Made by a program: the position numbers and the translations under genes. The notes beneath the pieces are model-generated. The model searched no databases, was not told where the DNA came from, and saw only the letters and a program-made list of their open reading frames with translations. DNA of 64,000 nt from Williamsia deligens (GTDB taxonomy: Bacteria; Actinomycetota; Actinomycetes; Mycobacteriales; Mycobacteriaceae). The stretch is taken from the NCBI RefSeq assembly GCF_024171765.1, contig NZ_JAMTCI010000003.1, forward strand, positions 1-64,000, read 5' to 3'. Positions 6,736 to 14,617 of the stretch are shown one piece after another. How positions within the stretch are numbered: position 1 is the first letter of the stretch; each line of letters begins with the position of its first letter.

Positions 6736-7696
6736 CCGACTGCATCTGCTCCTCGGCGACGAGGACTTCCTCATCGAGCGCGCGGTCTCGGAGGTACGGT
6801 CCCGCGCGGTGAAGGACGCGGGGACCGACGTGCCCGTGACCCGCGTGCGCGCCGGTGACGTCGGTGAGCACGAGCTGGTCGAACTGCTCAGCCCGTCCCT
6901 GTTCGGAGACGCACGCATCGTCGTGGTCGAGTCGGCCGCCGAGGCCGGCAAGGAACCCGCGGCGGCGATCACCACGGCGGCCCGGGATCTCCCCGACGGC
7001 ATCACGCTGGCGGTCGCCCACTCCGGCGGCGGTCGCACGAAGACGATGCCCGCGGAACTGCGGAAAGCAGGGGCGCAGGTGCACGACTGCGCACCCGTCA
7101 CCCGGGTGGGGGACCGGATCGCCTTCGTCACCAAGGAGTTCTCGTCGTTGGGCGTGAAGGTCTCCGGCGAGGTCGCGGCGCGGCTCGTCGAGACGGTCCG
7201 GTCCGATCTGCGGGAGCTCGCCGCCGCGTGCAGTCAACTCGTCGCCGACACCGACGGGAAGATCGACCTCGCCGCGATCGACGTCTACTACTCGGGCCGG
7301 CCCGAGGTCACCGGGTTCGAGATCGCCGACGCGGCGGTCACCGGCGACAAGGCCGCGGCGCTCGAGGCGTTGGCCTGGGCGGGACACCACGGGGTCCCGC
7401 ATGTCCTGGTGGCAGACGCCCTGGCCGAGGCGGTGCACGCCATCGCTCGCGTGCGGTCCGTCGGCGGCCGAGATGCGAACTCGTCGGCGGCCGAGCTGGG
7501 TATGCCACCGTGGCGGGTCCGGAAGGTGGCCGGACAGGCGCAGGGGTGGACGTCGGAGGCCGTGGCGACGGCGATGGGGGTCGTCGCGACGTTGAACGGC
7601 GACGTGAAGGGGCAGGCGGCCGACGCCGACTACAGCCTGCAGCGAGCCGTCGCCGCGGTCGCCGATCTCCGTCCGTCGATGAGGAACTCCCGCTGA
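6719..7696 (+). CDS. holA: DNA polymerase III subunit delta
   Basis: This is 325 residues. It begins VSDRLHLLLGDEDFLIERAV, where LGDEDFLI is the N-terminal signature of the delta clamp-loader subunit, followed by AAA+-like lid and collar regions (LSPSLFGDARIVVVESA, VTKEFSSLGVKVSGEVAARL, FEIADAAVTGDKAAALEALA). Delta opens the beta sliding clamp in the DnaX complex. ATG 6719 is preferred because GGGGGA sits 9 nt upstream; GTG 6728 is possible. It overlaps the comEC remnant, and comEC-holA-rpsT is the mycobacterial order, so holA transcription may now depend on sequence inside the comEC remnant. Confidence 0.93.
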   Translation: MVAVSDRLHLLLGDEDFLIERAVSEVRSRAVKDAGTDVPVTRVRAGDVGEHELVELLSPSLFGDARIVVVESAAEAGKEPAAAITTAARDLPDGITLAVAHSGGGRTKTMPAELRKAGAQVHDCAPVTRVGDRIAFVTKEFSSLGVKVSGEVAARLVETVRSDLRELAAACSQLVADTDGKIDLAAIDVYYSGRPEVTGFEIADAAVTGDKAAALEALAWAGHHGVPHVLVADALAEAVHAIARVRSVGGRDANSSAAELGMPPWRVRKVAGQAQGWTSEAVATAMGVVATLNGDVKGQAADADYSLQRAVAAVADLRPSMRNSR

Positions 7697-7729
7697 CTCC
7701 GGCGGGACGCACCTGCCCGGAGCACGACA

Positions 7730-7762
7730 TCGGCCCGGACCGCCGAGGCGGATCCGGGCCGA
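7730..7762. terminator. Bidirectional terminator between holA and rpsT
   Basis: TCGGCCCGGA pairs perfectly with TCCGGGCCGA, and inside this CCGCC pairs with GGCGG around a GA turn with one bulged A. The hairpin lies in the 102-bp gap between convergent holA and rpsT and can serve both. No long T-run follows on either side, as is usual in this GC range. Confidence 0.7.
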
Positions 7763-7798
7763 GAGTCGTCTACGTCACCTCGAGGGCGACGGAACAGG

Positions 7799-8059
7799 TC
7801 AGAGCTTGTTGACCGCGCTCGCCATCGCCGACTTCTTGTTGGCGGCCTGGTTGGCATGGATGACACCCTTGCTGGCGGCCTTGTCGAGCTGGCGGCTCGT
7901 GGTGACGAGCAGCTCCGACGCCTTGTCCTTCTCGCCGGAGGCGACGGCCTCACGGAAGTTGCGGATCGCGGTACGCAGCGACGACTTGACCGACTGGTTC
8001 CGCTGACGGGCGATCTCGTTGGTACGGATCCGCTTCATCTGCGACTTGATGTTTGCCAC
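7799..8059 (-). CDS. rpsT: 30S ribosomal protein S20
   Basis: This is 86 residues from GTG 8059: (M)[20 protein letters not shown] with the typical basic three-helix pattern and the ending [17 protein letters not shown]. Full family length. S20 binds the 5' domain of 16S rRNA early in 30S assembly. It is convergent with holA. GAGGTG about 12 nt before the start serves as ribosome binding site. The upstream leader has strong hairpins; S20 is autoregulated in E. coli, which is known there but not shown here. Confidence 0.97.
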   Translation of the reverse strand: MANIKSQMKRIRTNEIARQRNQSVKSSLRTAIRNFREAVASGEKDKASELLVTTSRQLDKAASKGVIHANQAANKKSAMASAVNKL

Positions 8060-8085
8060 GCGTCTAGCACCTCATGCTCGTCGTC

Positions 8086-8172
8086 GCGGCCGGTCGGCCG
8101 CTGTGATCGTGTCGCGACCTGGCGGCCGCGGTGTCTGTCGAATCGGTGACGTCCCGTCGAGCGGGTCGTCAC
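8086..8172 (-). promoter_or_regulatory. Structured leader/promoter region of rpsT
   Basis: The 356-bp divergent gap 8060-8415 contains no gene. GCGGCC-GGTC-GGCCGC (8086-8101) sits 27 nt upstream of the rpsT start, and GTGACG-T-CCCG-TCGAG-CGGG-T-CGTCAC (8146-8172) further up. Either could be a leader-RNA structure or an operator. From 8173 to 8415 I see only a CCGTACGGG palindrome near 8300 and no clear promoter for the sulfotransferase gene. Confidence 0.35.
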
Positions 8173-8415
8173 GGAAGTCTGTGGTGATCGCTCACCGCCC
8201 GCAGGTGGGTCTCGAGGAACTCCAGACCCCGGCGCGGGCACCGACCGGCCAGGTTACCAGCGCGCCGGTGTCCGCCCCAAATCGTGGCGGGCCGCCCCGT
8301 ACGGGTACGGATCGGCTGTGTGTCCGCTGTGCGGAACGCCGCGATTCGGGCGGATCTGGCATGGTCGAGGAGTGACCGCCTCCGATTTGTCCACCTTTGC
8401 GATCACGGTGCGCTG

Positions 8416-9531
8416 ATGTCGCGTCCCATCGTCCTCCTGCACGTGGGCGTGCCCAAGACGGGCACCACCTATCTGCAGGACCGTCTGTGGCGCAACCGCG
8501 ACACGGCGATGCGGACCGGGCATCTCCTGTACCCCGGGACCAGCGTCGACGACCACTTCCACGCCGCGGTGCACCTGCAGCCGCACCGCTACCTCGACTG
8601 GGTGGATCCCGCGCGGGCCGGGACCTGGGAGCGCCTCCTCGAGGAGATCCGCCGCTGGCCGGGCACCTCGTTGATCTCGCACGAGCTGCTGTCGACGGCC
8701 GACGACGCGGTCGTCGCGCGGGTGATGGGTGACCTCGCCGGTCTCGAGGTGCACGTCGTCGCGACCGTTCGCGACCTCGGACGACAGATCCCGTCGGTGT
8801 GGCAGGAGAACGTCAAGAACCAACACCGCGCGACCCTCGACGACTTCGTCCGTGGGCTGCAGGAGTTGCCCCGGGAGGAGCAGGACCCGTTCTGGGAGTT
8901 CCAGGATCACGTCGCGATCCTGCGGACCTGGGGCCGCGACCTCCCGCCCGCGCACGTCCACGTCGTCACGGTCCCGCCACCCGGCGCCCCCGGCGGTGCG
9001 CTGTGGGAACGCTTCTGCGGGCTGCTCGGCGTCGATCCCGCACTGCTCGACCGTGAGGTCCCGCCGTCGAACACTGCCCTCTCGCCGACGCAGACCGAGA
9101 TGCTGCGACGTCTCAACGAACACCTCCAGCCGCAGGACGTCGGGTGGGATCGGTACGAACGTGCCGTGAAGCGCCATCTCATCGGTGACGTGCTGTTCGG
9201 TTCGACGGACAGGAGCGGCCGGATCCTGACGGCCGAGCAGACGGCGTGGGCGGCGGACCAGGCCGAGGAGATGATCGACGCCGTCGACGCCGCCGGCTTC
9301 GACGTCGTCGGCGACCTCGCGGACCTGCGGCCGGCCACTGTGCGCGCCGGCGCCGCCCGCGAGCCCGACGCCACCGAGGTCCTCGAGACCACCGTCGCCA
9401 CCCTGGCCGAGACCCTCCGCCGTCTGCCGCTCCCCGAGGAACACCGGGGTGTCACCGGCCGGGCGAAGTCCGTTCTGCGGCGGGGGTATCGGCGCGTCGT
9501 CGCGAGCGGCATCCGCGCCCACCGCGGCTGA
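8416..9531 (+). CDS. Sulfotransferase family protein
   Basis: This is 371 residues from ATG 8416, the first in-frame ATG before the family start. IVLLHVGVPKTGTTYLQDRL at residues 4-23 is the 5'-phosphosulfate loop (PKxGTT) that binds PAPS in sulfotransferases. VHVVATVRDLGRQIPSVWQE at about 112-131 contains the RDxxxxxxS-type 3'-phosphate-binding segment. The acceptor is unknown; in mycobacteria related enzymes sulfate trehalose and glycolipids. It is a monocistronic-looking gene 74 bp before the ATP-grasp operon. The sulfate activation genes are elsewhere in this window, but no APS kinase is. Confidence 0.82.
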   Translation: MSRPIVLLHVGVPKTGTTYLQDRLWRNRDTAMRTGHLLYPGTSVDDHFHAAVHLQPHRYLDWVDPARAGTWERLLEEIRRWPGTSLISHELLSTADDAVVARVMGDLAGLEVHVVATVRDLGRQIPSVWQENVKNQHRATLDDFVRGLQELPREEQDPFWEFQDHVAILRTWGRDLPPAHVHVVTVPPPGAPGGALWERFCGLLGVDPALLDREVPPSNTALSPTQTEMLRRLNEHLQPQDVGWDRYERAVKRHLIGDVLFGSTDRSGRILTAEQTAWAADQAEEMIDAVDAAGFDVVGDLADLRPATVRAGAAREPDATEVLETTVATLAETLRRLPLPEEHRGVTGRAKSVLRRGYRRVVASGIRAHRG

Positions 9532-9605
9532 TCGCGCCGGGGCGGAACCGACATGCTGGGGGGCAACCTCCTGCCCCCGCGCGACATCTGGGGCACGATG
9601 GGGCG

Positions 9606-11408
9606 ATGAGCCCCGCCAGTTCGGTCGACAAGCGGTCCACGTCCACCAGCACCTCCACGACCCGCAGGGACGACAAGGCGTCAGGGGGAGGCAAGGTGCG
9701 CAAGGCGCCCGAGAAGAAGGTGCCCGAGAAGAAGCCACCCCCGAAGCGGGCAACCGCGACACGGGCGGCGAAGGCGAAACCGTCGGGGACGACGGGTCTC
9801 TTCGAGGGCTACTCGAAAGGCCCGTACGCCAACGCCTTCGACGAGATGTTCGACCACGCCGACGAGATCCGGGCACCGTACCGGGGCATCCACAAGGCGC
9901 TGGCCCCGTCGGACCGGAACGATCTGGAGACCCGGGTCGAGGCTCTGGGGCGGGCCTTCATCGACCAGGGCGTCACGTTCTCGCTGTCCGGCCAGGAGCG
10001 ACCGTTCCCCCTCGACGTGGTTCCGCGCGTCATCTCGGCCGCGGAGTGGTCGCGGCTGGAGAAGGGCATCACGCAGCGGGTGCGGGCGCTCGAGATGTTC
10101 CTCGACGACATCTACGGCGAGCAGGAGATCCTGCGCGACGGTGTGGTGCCCAAGCGGCTGGTCACCTCCTGTGAGCACTTCCATCGCCAGGCCGCGGGGA
10201 TCAAGCCGCCCAACGGTGTCCGGATCCACGTCGCCGGAATCGATCTCATCCGTGACGAGAACGGCGACTTCCGCGTCCTGGAGGACAACCTCCGGTCGCC
10301 GTCGGGCGTCTCCTACGTCATGGAGAACCGACGCACCATGGCCAGGGTCTTCCCCGATCTGTTCTCCAGTCACCGTGTGCGCGCCGTCGCCGACTACTCC
10401 AGTCAGCTGCTGAGGGCCCTGCGCGCGTCGGCGGCGTTCAACGAGGCCGATCCGAACGTCGTCGTCCTCACCCCGGGCGTCGCGAACTCGGCCTACTTCG
10501 AGCACTCGCTGCTCGCGCGTCAGATGGGCGTCGAACTGGTGGAGGGCCGCGACCTCTTCTGCCGCGACAACGTCGTGTACATGCGTACCACCGAGGGTGA
10601 GCAGCGCGTGGACGTGATCTACCGACGCATCGACGACGAGTACCTCGACCCCATGCAGTTCCGGCCGGACTCCATGCTCGGGGTCGCCGGACTGCTCAAC
10701 GCCGCCCGCGCCGGCAACGTCGTCATCTCCAGTGCCGTCGGCAACGGTGTCGGCGACGACAAGCTCGTCTACACCTATGTCCCCGAGATCATCCAGTACT
10801 ACCTCGGCGAGAAGCCGTCGCTGGCCAACGTCGACACCCTGCGGTGCTGGCTCGACGACGAACGCGAGGAGGTGCTCGACCGGATCGACGAACTGGTCGT
10901 CAAGCCGGTCGAGGGTTCCGGCGGGTACGGGATCGTGTTCGGCCCGGACGCGACCGGCGCCGAGCTGGACACGTTGGCGCGCAAGATCAAGTCCGATCCG
11001 CGTGGGTGGATCGCGCAGCCGGTGGTGCAGCTGTCCACGGTGCCGACGAAGATCGGCGACAAGCTGGCACCCCGCCACGTCGACCTGCGTCCGTTCGCGG
11101 TGAACGACGGCGACTCGGTGTGGGTGCTGCCCGGTGGTCTCACCCGTGTGGCGTTGCCCGAGGGATCGCTCGTCGTGAACTCGTCGCAGGGCGGCGGATC
11201 CAAGGACACCTGGGTGCTGGCCTCTCGTGCGTCGGCGTCCGAGCGGGAGCTCAGCGGCGAGGAGTTGGTCCGCACCAAGGACCTGCCGGCCCAGCATCAG
11301 ACCGAACACGGACCCGAGCCCCTCGCCACCCAGTCGCAGCAACAGCAGCAACAACAACAGCAGCAGGGCACGCAGTCGCAGTCGCAGACCGAAGGGGTTT
11401 CCTCGTGA
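9606..11408 (+). CDS. Circularly permuted ATP-grasp protein (DUF404/DUF407)
   Basis: This is 600 residues. After a Ser/Thr then Lys/Pro-rich N-terminal extension (about 1-55) the CP-ATP-grasp domain runs from LFEGYSKGPYANAFDEMFD to LVVNSSQGGGSKDTWVL, including HVAGIDLIRDENGDFRVLED and LVVKPVEGSGGYGIVFGPDA, which carry metal/ATP ligands. The C-terminus is a Gln-rich tail with an 11-Gln run. In mycobacteria the homologue (Rv2411c, from memory) heads the same three-gene set with an alpha-E protein and a transglutaminase. Such sets are proposed to make or modify a peptide, but the product is unknown. It overlaps the next gene by one base. Confidence 0.88.
   Translation: MSPASSVDKRSTSTSTSTTRRDDKASGGGKVRKAPEKKVPEKKPPPKRATATRAAKAKPSGTTGLFEGYSKGPYANAFDEMFDHADEIRAPYRGIHKALAPSDRNDLETRVEALGRAFIDQGVTFSLSGQERPFPLDVVPRVISAAEWSRLEKGITQRVRALEMFLDDIYGEQEILRDGVVPKRLVTSCEHFHRQAAGIKPPNGVRIHVAGIDLIRDENGDFRVLEDNLRSPSGVSYVMENRRTMARVFPDLFSSHRVRAVADYSSQLLRALRASAAFNEADPNVVVLTPGVANSAYFEHSLLARQMGVELVEGRDLFCRDNVVYMRTTEGEQRVDVIYRRIDDEYLDPMQFRPDSMLGVAGLLNAARAGNVVISSAVGNGVGDDKLVYTYVPEIIQYYLGEKPSLANVDTLRCWLDDEREEVLDRIDELVVKPVEGSGGYGIVFGPDATGAELDTLARKIKSDPRGWIAQPVVQLSTVPTKIGDKLAPRHVDLRPFAVNDGDSVWVLPGGLTRVALPEGSLVVNSSQGGGSKDTWVLASRASASERELSGEELVRTKDLPAQHQTEHGPEPLATQSQQQQQQQQQQGTQSQSQTEGVSS
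11332..11366 (+). repeat. CAG/CAA microsatellite encoding polyglutamine
   Basis: An almost pure CAG/CAA tract encodes 11 consecutive Gln near the end of the ATP-grasp protein, followed by alternating Gln-Ser codons. It is the kind of tract that changes length by slippage, in units that preserve the frame. Confidence 0.8.
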
Positions 11409-12391
11409 TGTTGGCCCGTAACGCCGAGTCGCTCTACTGGATCGGCCGCTACGTCGAACGCGCCGACGACACGGCGCGCATCCTCGACGTCGCCGTGCAT
11501 CAGCTGCTCGAGGACGCCACCGTCGACCCCGATCGCACCTGTCGCCTGGTGCTGCAGGTGCTGGGCATGGAGCCCGACCCCGGCGTGGACGAGTACGACG
11601 TCTGGTCGCTGACGGAGCAGGTCGCCTACGACCCGAAGGCATCGGGGTCGATCGTGAACTGCATCGCCGCGGGACGTGAGAACGCCCGTGGCGCACGAGA
11701 GGTCACGTCCAGCGAGATGTGGGAGTGCCTCAACACCACCTACAACGGGCTCGCCGAGGCCGAACGTGCCGCGCGCAAGCTGGGACCCTACGAGTTCCTG
11801 GCGTACGTGAAGAACCGCGCGGCGATGTTCGCCGGGCTGGCCGACGCCACACTCAGCCACGACGACGGTTACCGGTTCCTGCTGCTCGGCCGTTCGGTGG
11901 AGCGGGTCGACATGACCATCCGGATGTTGTTGTCGCGTGCCGGCGACCGGTCCGGGTCACCGACGTGGGTCACCGTGCTGCGGTCCGCCGGCGCGCACGA
12001 CACCTACCTGCGGACCTATCGCGGCGCACTCGACGCCAGCCGCGTCGTCGAGTTCATGCTGCTCGACCGACTGTTCCCGCGGTCGGTGTTCCACTCGATC
12101 ACGCAGGCCGAGCAGTGCCTGATGGAGCTCGACAACCGACCCAACAGCCGGGTCGGGGCGCGGGCGGAGGCGCAGCGTCTGCTCGGACGGGCCCGCAGCG
12201 CACTGGAGTTCATGCAGCCCGGTCTGTTGCTCCAGGATCTGCAGGTCCGTCTGCTCGATCTGCAGGAGACCTGCCGCGACGTCAACGAGGCCGTGACGTT
12301 GCAGTACTTCCACGTGTCGCCGTACGTCGCGTGGGCTGATGTCCGCGCCAGCTCCGCCGAGGAGCACTTCATCGAGGAGAGTGAACTGTGA
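11408..12391 (+). CDS. Alpha-E domain protein (DUF403)
   Basis: This is 327 residues. It starts MLARNAESLYWIGRYVERAD, the hallmark N-terminus of the alpha-E family, and is all-helical through HDTYLRTYRGALDASRVVEFMLLDRLFPRSV to the C-terminus. No catalytic residues are established for the family. It is translationally linked to the ATP-grasp gene (stop overlaps start) and to the transglutaminase (GTGA), so the three products probably act together. ATG 11408 was chosen; a GTG three bases earlier is possible. Confidence 0.9.
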   Translation: MLARNAESLYWIGRYVERADDTARILDVAVHQLLEDATVDPDRTCRLVLQVLGMEPDPGVDEYDVWSLTEQVAYDPKASGSIVNCIAAGRENARGAREVTSSEMWECLNTTYNGLAEAERAARKLGPYEFLAYVKNRAAMFAGLADATLSHDDGYRFLLLGRSVERVDMTIRMLLSRAGDRSGSPTWVTVLRSAGAHDTYLRTYRGALDASRVVEFMLLDRLFPRSVFHSITQAEQCLMELDNRPNSRVGARAEAQRLLGRARSALEFMQPGLLLQDLQVRLLDLQETCRDVNEAVTLQYFHVSPYVAWADVRASSAEEHFIEESEL

Positions 12392-13236
12392 GCTGGCGTC
12401 TGCGCGTCGTCCATTCCACCGGATTCGCCTACAACGCGCCGGTCACGTCCTCGTACAACGAGGCACGCCTGACCCCGCGCAGCGACAACCGACAGAACGT
12501 GATCGTCAACCGCGTCGAGACCGTTCCGGCGACACGGTCCTACCGGTACACCGACTACTGGGGCACAGCGGTCACCGCGTTCGACCTCCACGCCCCCCAC
12601 GAGGAGATGGAGGTGTCGGGATCGTCGGTGGTCGAGACCGAGGCCGGTGAACGCCCCTCGGAGGCCGAGGAATTCGACTGGGACGACCTCCGCACGCCGC
12701 ACGTGATCGATCGCTACGACGAGTATCTCGGTGCGACGGACTACGTGCCGCGCAACCGTCAACTCGCGACGACCGCGCGTCGACTGGCCAAGGGTCTGGA
12801 TCCCGCCTCCGCCGTCGTCGCCGTCTGCTCGTGGGTGCACTCGGAGATGGAGTACGTGCCCGGCACCACCGGTGTGCACACGACGGCCGTCGACGCCTGG
12901 GGCGAACGCAAGGGTGTCTGTCAGGACTACGCCCACCTGACGCTGCTGATGTTGCGCGCCTTGAAGATCCCGGCGCGATACGTCTCGGGGTACCTGCACC
13001 CGAACCGGGACGCGGTCGTCGACGAGGCGGTCGAGGGCCAGAGCCATGCATGGGTCGAGGCGTGGACCGGAGGCTGGTGGGGGTACGACCCGACCAACGA
13101 CGTGCCCATCCGCGAGCAGCACGTGTCTGTGGGTATCGGCCGGGACTACTCGGATGTGCCGCCGCTCAAGGGGATCTACACCGGTGGCGGTGCCACCGAC
13201 CTCGACGTCGTGGTGGAGATCACCCGACTCGCATGA
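12388..13236 (+). CDS. Transglutaminase-like cysteine protease family protein
   Basis: This is 282 residues from a GTG overlapping the alpha-E stop (GTGA). An N-terminal beta domain (SWRLRVVHSTGFAYNAPVTS) precedes the transglutaminase core. The core has GVCQDYAHLTLLMLRAL with catalytic Cys, GQSHAWVEAW with His, and WGYDPTND with Asp, a complete triad. Family enzymes cleave or ligate peptide/isopeptide bonds; with the ATP-grasp and alpha-E partners it may process a ligated peptide. The gene ends in an unusual repeat that is duplicated just downstream. Confidence 0.9.
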   Translation: MSWRLRVVHSTGFAYNAPVTSSYNEARLTPRSDNRQNVIVNRVETVPATRSYRYTDYWGTAVTAFDLHAPHEEMEVSGSSVVETEAGERPSEAEEFDWDDLRTPHVIDRYDEYLGATDYVPRNRQLATTARRLAKGLDPASAVVAVCSWVHSEMEYVPGTTGVHTTAVDAWGERKGVCQDYAHLTLLMLRALKIPARYVSGYLHPNRDAVVDEAVEGQSHAWVEAWTGGWWGYDPTNDVPIREQHVSVGIGRDYSDVPPLKGIYTGGGATDLDVVVEITRLA

Positions 13237-13304
13237 GGCCGGGTACGGCGGTGATCTCCATCGAGGGAGTGGTCACAGTGGAGATCACCCGACTCGCGTG
13301 AGGT
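13213..13304. repeat. Triple TGGAGATCACC motif at the transglutaminase 3' end
   Basis: TGGAGATCACC occurs at 13214-13224 and 13279-13289 in direct orientation (both extended by CGACTCGC), and as its exact complement GGTGATCTCCA at 13250-13260. The last codons of the gene (VEITRLA) are thus re-encoded 65 bp downstream. The middle copy can pair with either outer one, giving two mutually exclusive hairpins between convergent genes. Confidence 0.8.
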
Positions 13305-13317
13305 CGCGTGCGGGCGG

Positions 13318-13872
13318 TCAGCTCCAGCCGTACTCGCGGCGGAGACGATCGGCGATCTCGTCGAAACGACCGCGATCGAGGATGGCGCCCTCGCGCCGGA
13401 TGCCCTGCTCGGGGACGTCGAGCACGCGGTCGAGGCGGATGTAGCTGTCCTTGTGGCCGCCGTCCCACGCGCCCCGGCCGATCGGGGACCAGTTCGCGTC
13501 GTCGGCCCGGTGGGCCTGACTGGACAGCATGAGGCCCAGGAGTCGGTCGTGGTCACGTCCGACGACCAGCACCGGCCGGTCCTTGCCCTGGCTCGCGTCC
13601 TCCTCGAACGCCACCCATGTCCACACGATCTCGCCCGGGTCGGCGGCGCCGTCGAGCTTCGGCGCGTACTCGATGTGGCGGGCGGCGTCGGCCGTCGGGC
13701 GGGAGGTGTCGGTGACCGGCCGGCCGGTGGCAGTCGTGGCGCCGCCGCTGCTGCCCAGCCGGCTGGTCAGGGCGTCGCGGCCCTTGTCGATGGCGCCCGA
13801 GCGCTGCAGTTCCCGGTAGACGCGGGGGCCGTACTGCTGGGCGAGTCGGAGTGCGGTCTTCCATGCGGGCAT
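13318..13872 (-). CDS. PemK/MazF-like protein
   Basis: This is 184 residues from ATG 13872. The C-terminal part, from DPGEIVWTWVAFEEDASQGK through RPVLVVGRDHDRLLGLMLSS, has the PG-x-I-V-W and K-x-RP-VLVV pattern of the PemK/MazF fold, after an N-terminal helix and a Ser/Thr-rich linker. As I recall, a similar gene (Rv2405) sits at this place in mycobacteria. No antitoxin gene is adjacent, so it may be a domesticated housekeeping relative rather than an active toxin. Its 3' end faces the transglutaminase operon. Confidence 0.75.
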   Translation of the reverse strand: MPAWKTALRLAQQYGPRVYRELQRSGAIDKGRDALTSRLGSSGGATTATGRPVTDTSRPTADAARHIEYAPKLDGAADPGEIVWTWVAFEEDASQGKDRPVLVVGRDHDRLLGLMLSSQAHRADDANWSPIGRGAWDGGHKDSYIRLDRVLDVPEQGIRREGAILDRGRFDEIADRLRREYGWS

Positions 13873-13881
13873 GGGGCGAAT

Positions 13882-14559
13882 CTAGTCGGCGCCGCCCGGG
13901 CCCCGATGTCCGAGGAGATGGTCCAGGACCGCGACGACCGTGCGCTCGATGGTCGGGGCCCGGTCGGGCCGCAGGTCGTGGCCGGTCTTCTCGATCTCGA
14001 CGAGGGTCGTCGGGCCGGGGATCAGGGCGATCGCATCGGTGATCTCTGCCGTGGTGGCGAACGGGTCGGACGAGCCGTGGACCACGACCGTCGGGCACAT
14101 GATGCGGGGGAGATGCTCGACTCGGGCGCGCTCGGGCTTGCCCGGGGGGTGCAGGGGATACGACGTCAGCAGGAGTCCCTCGACGATCCCGGGGTCCTCG
14201 GCGACGACCATCGACGCCTGACGGCCCCCGTAGGACTGCCCACCGACGATCAGGGGGACGGCGGCACCGATCTGTTCCCGCGCGAGGCGACACGCTGCGA
14301 CGATCCCGTCGCGGTCCGCCGGGGACGTGGACGGGCTGGGCGGACCCTTCGGCCGTCGCTGTCGATAGGGGAGGTCGATCCGGGCGGTCGCCACGCCACG
14401 ATCGGCCAGCGCGGAGGCGAGCAGGCGCAGGAGGGGCGCATCCCGGTTCGACCCGGCACCATGGGTGAGGACGAGGCCCGCGACGACCGCGCCCGTGGGC
14501 CGGTGCAGAACGCCCTCGACACCGTCGCCCACGAACGGCGTGGTGGCGGTCGCGGTCAT
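13882..14559 (-). CDS. Alpha/beta hydrolase (dienelactone-hydrolase/KAN-like)
   Basis: This is 225 residues from ATG 14559. [16 protein letters not shown] near residue 30 is the oxyanion-hole region. [12 protein letters not shown] at about 107-118 is the nucleophile elbow (GxSxG with Ser109). [10 protein letters not shown] near 160 carries the acid and GHDL near 193 the catalytic His, so the triad is complete. The substrate is unknown. It lies 10 bp downstream of the PemK-like gene on the same strand and is divergent from lepA with only 58 bp between starts. Confidence 0.82.
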   Translation of the reverse strand: MTATATTPFVGDGVEGVLHRPTGAVVAGLVLTHGAGSNRDAPLLRLLASALADRGVATARIDLPYRQRRPKGPPSPSTSPADRDGIVAACRLAREQIGAAVPLIVGGQSYGGRQASMVVAEDPGIVEGLLLTSYPLHPPGKPERARVEHLPRIMCPTVVVHGSSDPFATTAEITDAIALIPGPTTLVEIEKTGHDLRPDRAPTIERTVVAVLDHLLGHRGPGGAD

Positions 14560-14617
14560 GTCCGGCGACGCTACCGGCCCGTGCGAAACTTGCAGGAGCG
14601 CGACCCATCGACGAGGA

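Noticed and set aside
8254-9876. Minus-strand 540-codon frame opposite the sulfotransferase
   Set aside because: The plus-strand protein has a clear PAPS-binding loop; the minus translation is repetitive and Arg/Gly-rich with no motif.
13318-13872. Complete PemK/MazF toxin-antitoxin module
   Set aside because: No small antitoxin frame is coupled to the PemK-like gene; neighbours are an alpha/beta hydrolase and the transglutaminase. Annotated as a PemK-like protein only.
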